From: a bacterium
Lineage (GTDB): Bacteria > Patescibacteriota > Microgenomatia > JAUYPR01
DNA: 6,473 bases
Reading direction: 5' to 3'
Assembly (NCBI GenBank): GCA_030695785.1
Contig: JAUYPR010000024.1
Span: forward strand, 1 to 6,473
Part shown: positions 5,159 to 6,473 of the stretch, piece by piece
Layout of the letters: each line of letters begins with the position of its first letter
Numbering within the stretch: the stretch's first letter is position 1
Translations under genes and position numbers: made by a program
Notes under the pieces: model-generated
Told to the model about the DNA's origin: nothing
What the model saw: only the letters and a program-made list of their open reading frames with translations
Databases searched by the model: none

Positions 5159-6473
5159 TCAAGGAGAAGCCACCTCATAAACACGGTAAGAATCGCTCTC
5201 TAAAACATTCCTGTATGACCTTTCAAAGAATTCCTCGTTTGCGTTATAGCTTGACCGCTCCGATGGACCGATGATGACGTACTTGATGTTGTATTGTAGA
5301 AGCAGCTCTTTTGAGCTTTCTCTTCCGGCAAACATCGTCTGCATATCCGCATCCACGCTTGTGTAATCTATCCCGTACGTCCACATCCACCCTTTGTAGC
5401 CAAGCATAACCGGATGGCCGGTCAGAGTCGAAACCCAATGATTATGTTGGTCCGAGGTCAACACGCGGTCGGTGGGGTTTGAGATTGACCGGAACTGACG
5501 CGCCAACTCAATTTCTTCTTTACTCCACATTTGAAGCGCAAGCTGATCTGTCTGTAAAAGCCGCCAAAGATCAAGGAAACCCGACGCAGTCATCGTAAAA
5601 AACAATCCAATGACGATAACCTTCATGAGGTTTTTCTTTGACCACAAACATACCAGTCCACGCGCGGCCGGAAGACACAACAACAGATAGCTCCACGTGA
5701 GAATTTTTGAATTATCCCAGTCATAGGGTTGAAACAGCACCAGGTTACTGACGAGGAAAAGCACGATGCCGCTTGCAACAAGGGGGTGGCGGTATAACCC
5801 CGTTTTGAAAGAAGCGATGAGCGCAAACGGCAAAAAGATTCCCCAATTCCATATCCAAAACCAGAACCAATTGACGTTTTTTGACAAAGGATGCGCCAAC
5901 CACCCAGGGTACCAACTCAGAAAACCTTGTTCAACGCTTTGTCCGTAAAAAAGAGAGTACAACACAGCCGATGGAAAAGCCGCGCTCAGAGCAAAGAGGA
6001 GCCACGGCGACTTTTTCCGATCCATCATCATCCAAAAACTACAGATGAGGACAAGCACAATAAACGAATGGGCATGGATGATCAACATGAGGCCTGACAA
6101 AATACCGAGGAGAACAATTTTCCAGCGCTCGACCGACCAACCCTGCTCGCTGTAGCGCAACAAAAGAAGGAGGATCGCAAGCATGATCGGCAGACCCAAA
6201 AGAAATGCCCGCTGGGGTACCAGTTGCGCGGTGACCACGTTGATCCACTCGATCACTTCCGATCCAATATGCGTGTACTCTTGAGGTGGAAATTTGAGTG
6301 TCTCGAGTGTCGGATTTTTCATCCAATCCAACACGAAATACCACCACCCCAACCCGCCGCTCGTCAAAAACAAGGTGAGTGCGAGAAACGCTTGGCCAGA
6401 TGACTGAAGGATGCGTCCATAGAAGAGAAAAAGAATCCCAAGCAGAATCAAAGTCAAGACAAACGACTGACCC
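5159..6473 (-). CDS. Polytopic membrane protein, GT-C glycosyltransferase-like (5' end cut by window edge)
   Basis: The minus frame stays open to the right edge with no stop, so the N-terminus is outside the window; the TTG at 6457 is only an internal possibility. About 437 residues are visible. Counting from that TTG, roughly nine or ten hydrophobic spans occur between residues 2 and 297, including about 22-45, 82-100, 112-145, 151-170, 195-217, 226-243 and 277-297. A soluble C-terminal region of about 125 residues follows, containing GHPVMLGYKGWMWTYGIDY and YNIKYVIIGPSE. The PQRAFLLG and PYDWDNSKILTW segments and the overall plan resemble uncharacterised GT-C or YfhO-like membrane proteins, some of which move sugars from lipid carriers. 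The usual N-terminal acidic catalytic loop of GT-C enzymes cannot be checked because it would lie outside. It ends with TGA, 5 bp from the carB stop, on the opposite strand; no functional link to carAB is implied. Confidence 0.85.
   Translation of the reverse strand, partial: GQSFVLTLILLGILFLFYGRILQSSGQAFLALTLFLTSGGLGWWYFVLDWMKNPTLETLKFPPQEYTHIGSEVIEWINVVTAQLVPQRAFLLGLPIMLAILLLLLRYSEQGWSVERWKIVLLGILSGLMLIIHAHSFIVLVLICSFWMMMDRKKSPWLLFALSAAFPSAVLYSLFYGQSVEQGFLSWYPGWLAHPLSKNVNWFWFWIWNWGIFLPFALIASFKTGLYRHPLVASGIVLFLVSNLVLFQPYDWDNSKILTWSYLLLCLPAARGLVCLWSKKNLMKVIVIGLFFTMTASGFLDLWRLLQTDQLALQMWSKEEIELARQFRSISNPTDRVLTSDQHNHWVSTLTGHPVMLGYKGWMWTYGIDYTSVDADMQTMFAGRESSKELLLQYNIKYVIIGPSERSSYNANEEFFERSYRNVLESDSYRVYEVASP

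Noticed and set aside
5766..6347. Several frames overlapping the membrane protein gene on both strands
   Set aside because: The minus-strand frame 5159-6473 has coherent hydrophobic spans and a soluble end; the overlapping frames have no such organisation.

Overview
The window looks like chromosomal DNA of a bacterium using the standard code: TGA is a genuine stop for carA and for the membrane protein, and promoters are sigma70-like. The taxon cannot be fixed. The carbamoyl-phosphate synthetase belongs to the branch seen in Bacteroidota and in eukaryotic CAD, whereas the T-box leader argues against Bacteroidota. The membrane protein resembles large uncharacterised polytopic proteins common in uncultured lineages. 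A candidate-phylum bacterium is a reasonable but unproven guess.

Layout. Positions 1-54 (minus strand) hold the first 18 codons of what is very probably hisG, which runs off the left edge. In front of it lies a leader of about 250 nt with a promoter (357-385), a T-box motif (171-186) and a terminator (97-155). It reads as a histidine T-box: the acceptor-pairing bases UGGG call for a tRNA ending in CCCA, that is discriminator C73, typical of bacterial tRNA-His. Next comes a 103-aa protein of unknown function (397-708, minus), with its own near-consensus promoter and a cluster of TGTATKAT-type repeats around the start of its transcript.

Positions 709-906 form a divergent control region. The -35 boxes of the minus promoter and of a proposed plus promoter for carA are the two arms of one perfect 9-bp inverted repeat (791-821). 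A rho-independent terminator (852-890) lies between the plus promoter and carA, so carAB may be controlled by attenuation. carA (907-1959) and carB (1956-5153) overlap by 4 bp and encode the glutaminase and synthetase subunits of carbamoyl-phosphate synthetase, which feeds pyrimidine and arginine synthesis. carB meets, tail to tail across 5 bp, a gene for a polytopic membrane protein (5159-6473, minus) whose start lies beyond the right edge.

No CRISPR array, tRNA, rRNA, insertion sequence or novel multi-gene system is visible. The most interesting parts are regulatory: the histidine T-box, the operator-like repeats, the paired -35 dyad and the terminator in front of carA.
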